From contig CAZWVT010000070.1 of NCBI GenBank assembly GCA_964636665.1, positions 1 through 8,065 on the forward strand: a stretch of DNA of 8,065 nucleotides, written 5' to 3'. Shown here one piece after another: positions 6,924 to 8,065 of the stretch. Below the pieces are notes generated by a model, which did not search any database, had not been told where the DNA came from, and worked only from the letters and a program-made list of their open reading frames with translations. Both the position numbers and the translations under genes were made by a program. The stretch's first letter is position 1, and every line of letters starts with the position of its first letter. Source of the DNA: JAAYLC01 sp964636665. Its GTDB lineage: Bacteria; Bacteroidota; Bacteroidia; Flavobacteriales; Flavobacteriaceae.

Positions 6924-6969
6924 GCAATCTATTGATTTTCAATGTTGAATTTTAAAGCTTCTATTTATA
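6924..6969 (-). other. 46-base spacer between the Wzz-like gene and wecB
   Basis: The spacer is AT-rich and has no recognisable Bacteroidota promoter (no TAnnTTTG) and no purine-rich ribosome site close to the wecB ATG. The plus-strand run ATTGATTTTCAAT (6931-6943) could form a 5-pair stem with a 3-base loop, too weak to call a terminator. The most economical reading is that wecB is co-transcribed with the Wzz-like gene. Confidence 0.4.
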
Positions 6970-7926
6970 TTAATTGTAAGCTATTCTCCTCATCCTTACC
7001 AATAAGAATTTTATAAAGAAAATCAATCCAAACAAGGCGATAAGAAAAATCGGATATTTAAAGACATTTGGAATGCTCCCAACTTTCACTTCATAATCCA
7101 TATAGACCATTTTAATAGGTTCTTTATAGTCACTTAATCGAACTTCTGCTTGTAACAGACTGTTCAACATATCTTCTTTTTGTTGAAGTAATAAATGAAG
7201 ATTCGTATTGTCGGAAATAACCACTCCGGAACCCTGATTGGTATTGGAAGAAGCGCCAATTGCATGAATAATGGAATCTACCTGAGCAATCATTTGCTTG
7301 TATTCTTGCACTTGAAAAACGGCGTTTTCTGCATATATTTCTTGATATTCTTTAAAGTGAGGAATGTTATTCCAGTAAGACATCAAATCATTGATTACTT
7401 GCTCTGATTTATCCTCTCCTTTTATTGAAAAAGTAATTTCATGATATTTAAAGTATTTGCCCGTAGTAAGATTTTCAACAAATTTATCCAATTCTTGATT
7501 CTGATATAAAATCCTGAAAACATCAATTTGCTCTCTGGACTTGGTCATCATATTGTAAATGTCGGAAATCGGTTCTATTTCAACTTTTCGCAGACTGTTT
7601 GCATTATTCCCCAATACTTCCTTTAGAAATACAGTGTCTTGAGCGTGAATTCTCTTATTCAATTCATCAATCGTATTGTAGAGATAATCAACACTTTCAT
7701 AATTAGGGATAATAATTCCTCGATTTTTAAAGGATTTGGTTGCAGTAGAATCTTTATAATATCCATAGCCGATACCAACAATAAGTAATATCAGCGTAAC
7801 AATCCAATACTTAAGAAAAAAGCCAATAATCATAAAAAAGGCTCTGATGCACTTCTTCAAAAAATCATTGAATTTTCTTAGCAGATAACTCAAATCTATT
7901 TCTTCTGTGTAATTCTGTTGTGCCAT
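6970..7926 (-). CDS. Wzz-like polysaccharide chain-length determinant protein
   Basis: This 318-residue protein has the layout of polysaccharide co-polymerases. A short charged cytoplasmic N-terminus with EEIDLSYLLRKF (8-19) is followed by a hydrophobic stretch (about 30-57, core KYWIVTLILLIVGIGYGYY), a large soluble periplasmic region (58-288) and a second membrane helix (about 291-310), then a short basic tail RMRRIAYN. The last periplasmic stretch (VGSIPNVFKYP) has two prolines just before helix 2, as is usual in the family. The periplasmic part is rich in Glu/Lys/Gln helices, with a probable loop GASSNTNQGSG (224-234) between them. Wzz proteins oligomerise at the inner membrane and set the length of the polymer made by Wzy. 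There is no Walker-type BY-kinase domain, so it is Wzz-like rather than Wzc-like. It starts 19 bases after the rhamnose gene stop and precedes wecB. The periplasmic sequence is not strongly family-typical, so family is inferred from topology and context. Confidence 0.8.
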   Translation of the reverse strand: MAQQNYTEEIDLSYLLRKFNDFLKKCIRAFFMIIGFFLKYWIVTLILLIVGIGYGYYKDSTATKSFKNRGIIIPNYESVDYLYNTIDELNKRIHAQDTVFLKEVLGNNANSLRKVEIEPISDIYNMMTKSREQIDVFRILYQNQELDKFVENLTTGKYFKYHEITFSIKGEDKSEQVINDLMSYWNNIPHFKEYQEIYAENAVFQVQEYKQMIAQVDSIIHAIGASSNTNQGSGVVISDNTNLHLLLQQKEDMLNSLLQAEVRLSDYKEPIKMVYMDYEVKVGSIPNVFKYPIFLIALFGLIFFIKFLLVRMRRIAYN

Positions 7927-7945
7927 AAAAAAGAATAACGAATGG

Positions 7946-8065
7946 TTAATTAATTTTTTCTATCACTGATAACAGGCTTTTCTGCCAGTTTTTTTGATTT
8001 GTATTGAGTGCTTTTTTTGCTTTCGTATTGTCCAACACACTGTATTTCGGTCGTTTGGCAAAAGT
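7946..8065 (-). CDS. rfbD: dTDP-4-dehydrorhamnose reductase, C-terminal 39 codons (cut by right edge)
   Basis: Reading the minus strand from base 8065 gives an open frame ending in TAA at 7948-7946. It begins TFAKRPKYSVLDNTKAKK, continues ALNTNQ, and then KNWQKSLLSVIEKIN. The RPxYSVLD segment followed about 15 residues later by a W-x3-L pattern is the signature C-terminus of RmlD (RfbD), which reduces dTDP-4-dehydro-L-rhamnose with NAD(P)H to dTDP-L-rhamnose, the final step of that pathway in the cytoplasm. The catalytic and nucleotide-binding parts lie outside the window. The stop is 19 bases from the Wzz-like start, in the same direction, so it is probably the preceding gene of the same operon. 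Because dTDP-rhamnose genes usually come as rmlA-B-C-D, the others may lie further right, but that is not visible. The short tail limits confidence, though the motif is specific. Confidence 0.85.
   Translation of the reverse strand, partial: TFAKRPKYSVLDNTKAKKALNTNQKNWQKSLLSVIEKIN

Noticed and set aside
7195..7407. 70-codon plus-strand open frame
   Set aside because: It is antisense to the periplasmic region of the Wzz-like gene; no motif or start signal supports it.

Overview
This window looks like part of a surface-polysaccharide (O-antigen or capsule type, Wzx/Wzy-dependent) locus from an AT-rich member of the Bacteroidota, probably in or near the Flavobacteriia. The evidence for the taxon is indirect: strong A/T bias, no clear Shine-Dalgarno sequences before most starts, short A-rich spacers, and the protein style. 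The taxon is inference. I identified no glycosyltransferase, tRNA, rRNA, insertion sequence or CRISPR array, and no stretch over 300 bases lacks a gene.

Layout. Bases 1-690 (+) hold the C-terminal part of an O-antigen ligase-like membrane protein that is cut by the left edge. Everything else is on the minus strand and is read from right to left. In transcription order it is: the last 39 codons of a dTDP-4-dehydrorhamnose reductase (8065-7946, cut by the right edge), a Wzz-like chain-length regulator (7926-6970), a non-hydrolysing UDP-GlcNAc 2-epimerase WecB (6923-5802), a Wzx-type flippase (5730-4549), and three consecutive polytopic proteins of the Wzy/WaaL type (4556-3360, 3363-2020, 1927-671). 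The flippase and the first two polymerase-like genes overlap by 8 and 4 bases, which suggests translational coupling. The last polymerase-like gene is set apart by a 92-base spacer that carries a short tandem repeat. Its 3' end runs 20 bases into the oppositely oriented ligase-like gene.

How the genes fit together. RmlD and WecB point to nucleotide sugars, namely dTDP-L-rhamnose and UDP-ManNAc or a derivative. Wzx would carry lipid-linked repeat units to the periplasm, one or more Wzy proteins would polymerise them under Wzz control, and the ligase-like protein could attach the chain to an acceptor. The Wzz-like protein has no cytoplasmic kinase domain, which favours an O-antigen-like rather than a Wzc-type capsule system.

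The least ordinary points are four polymerase/ligase-type proteins within about 4.6 kb beside a single flippase, and the repeat-bearing spacer at 1928-2019, which also holds a 31-codon open frame running into the next gene. I do not see a clearly novel system. Most of the window is a recognisable polysaccharide assembly locus.
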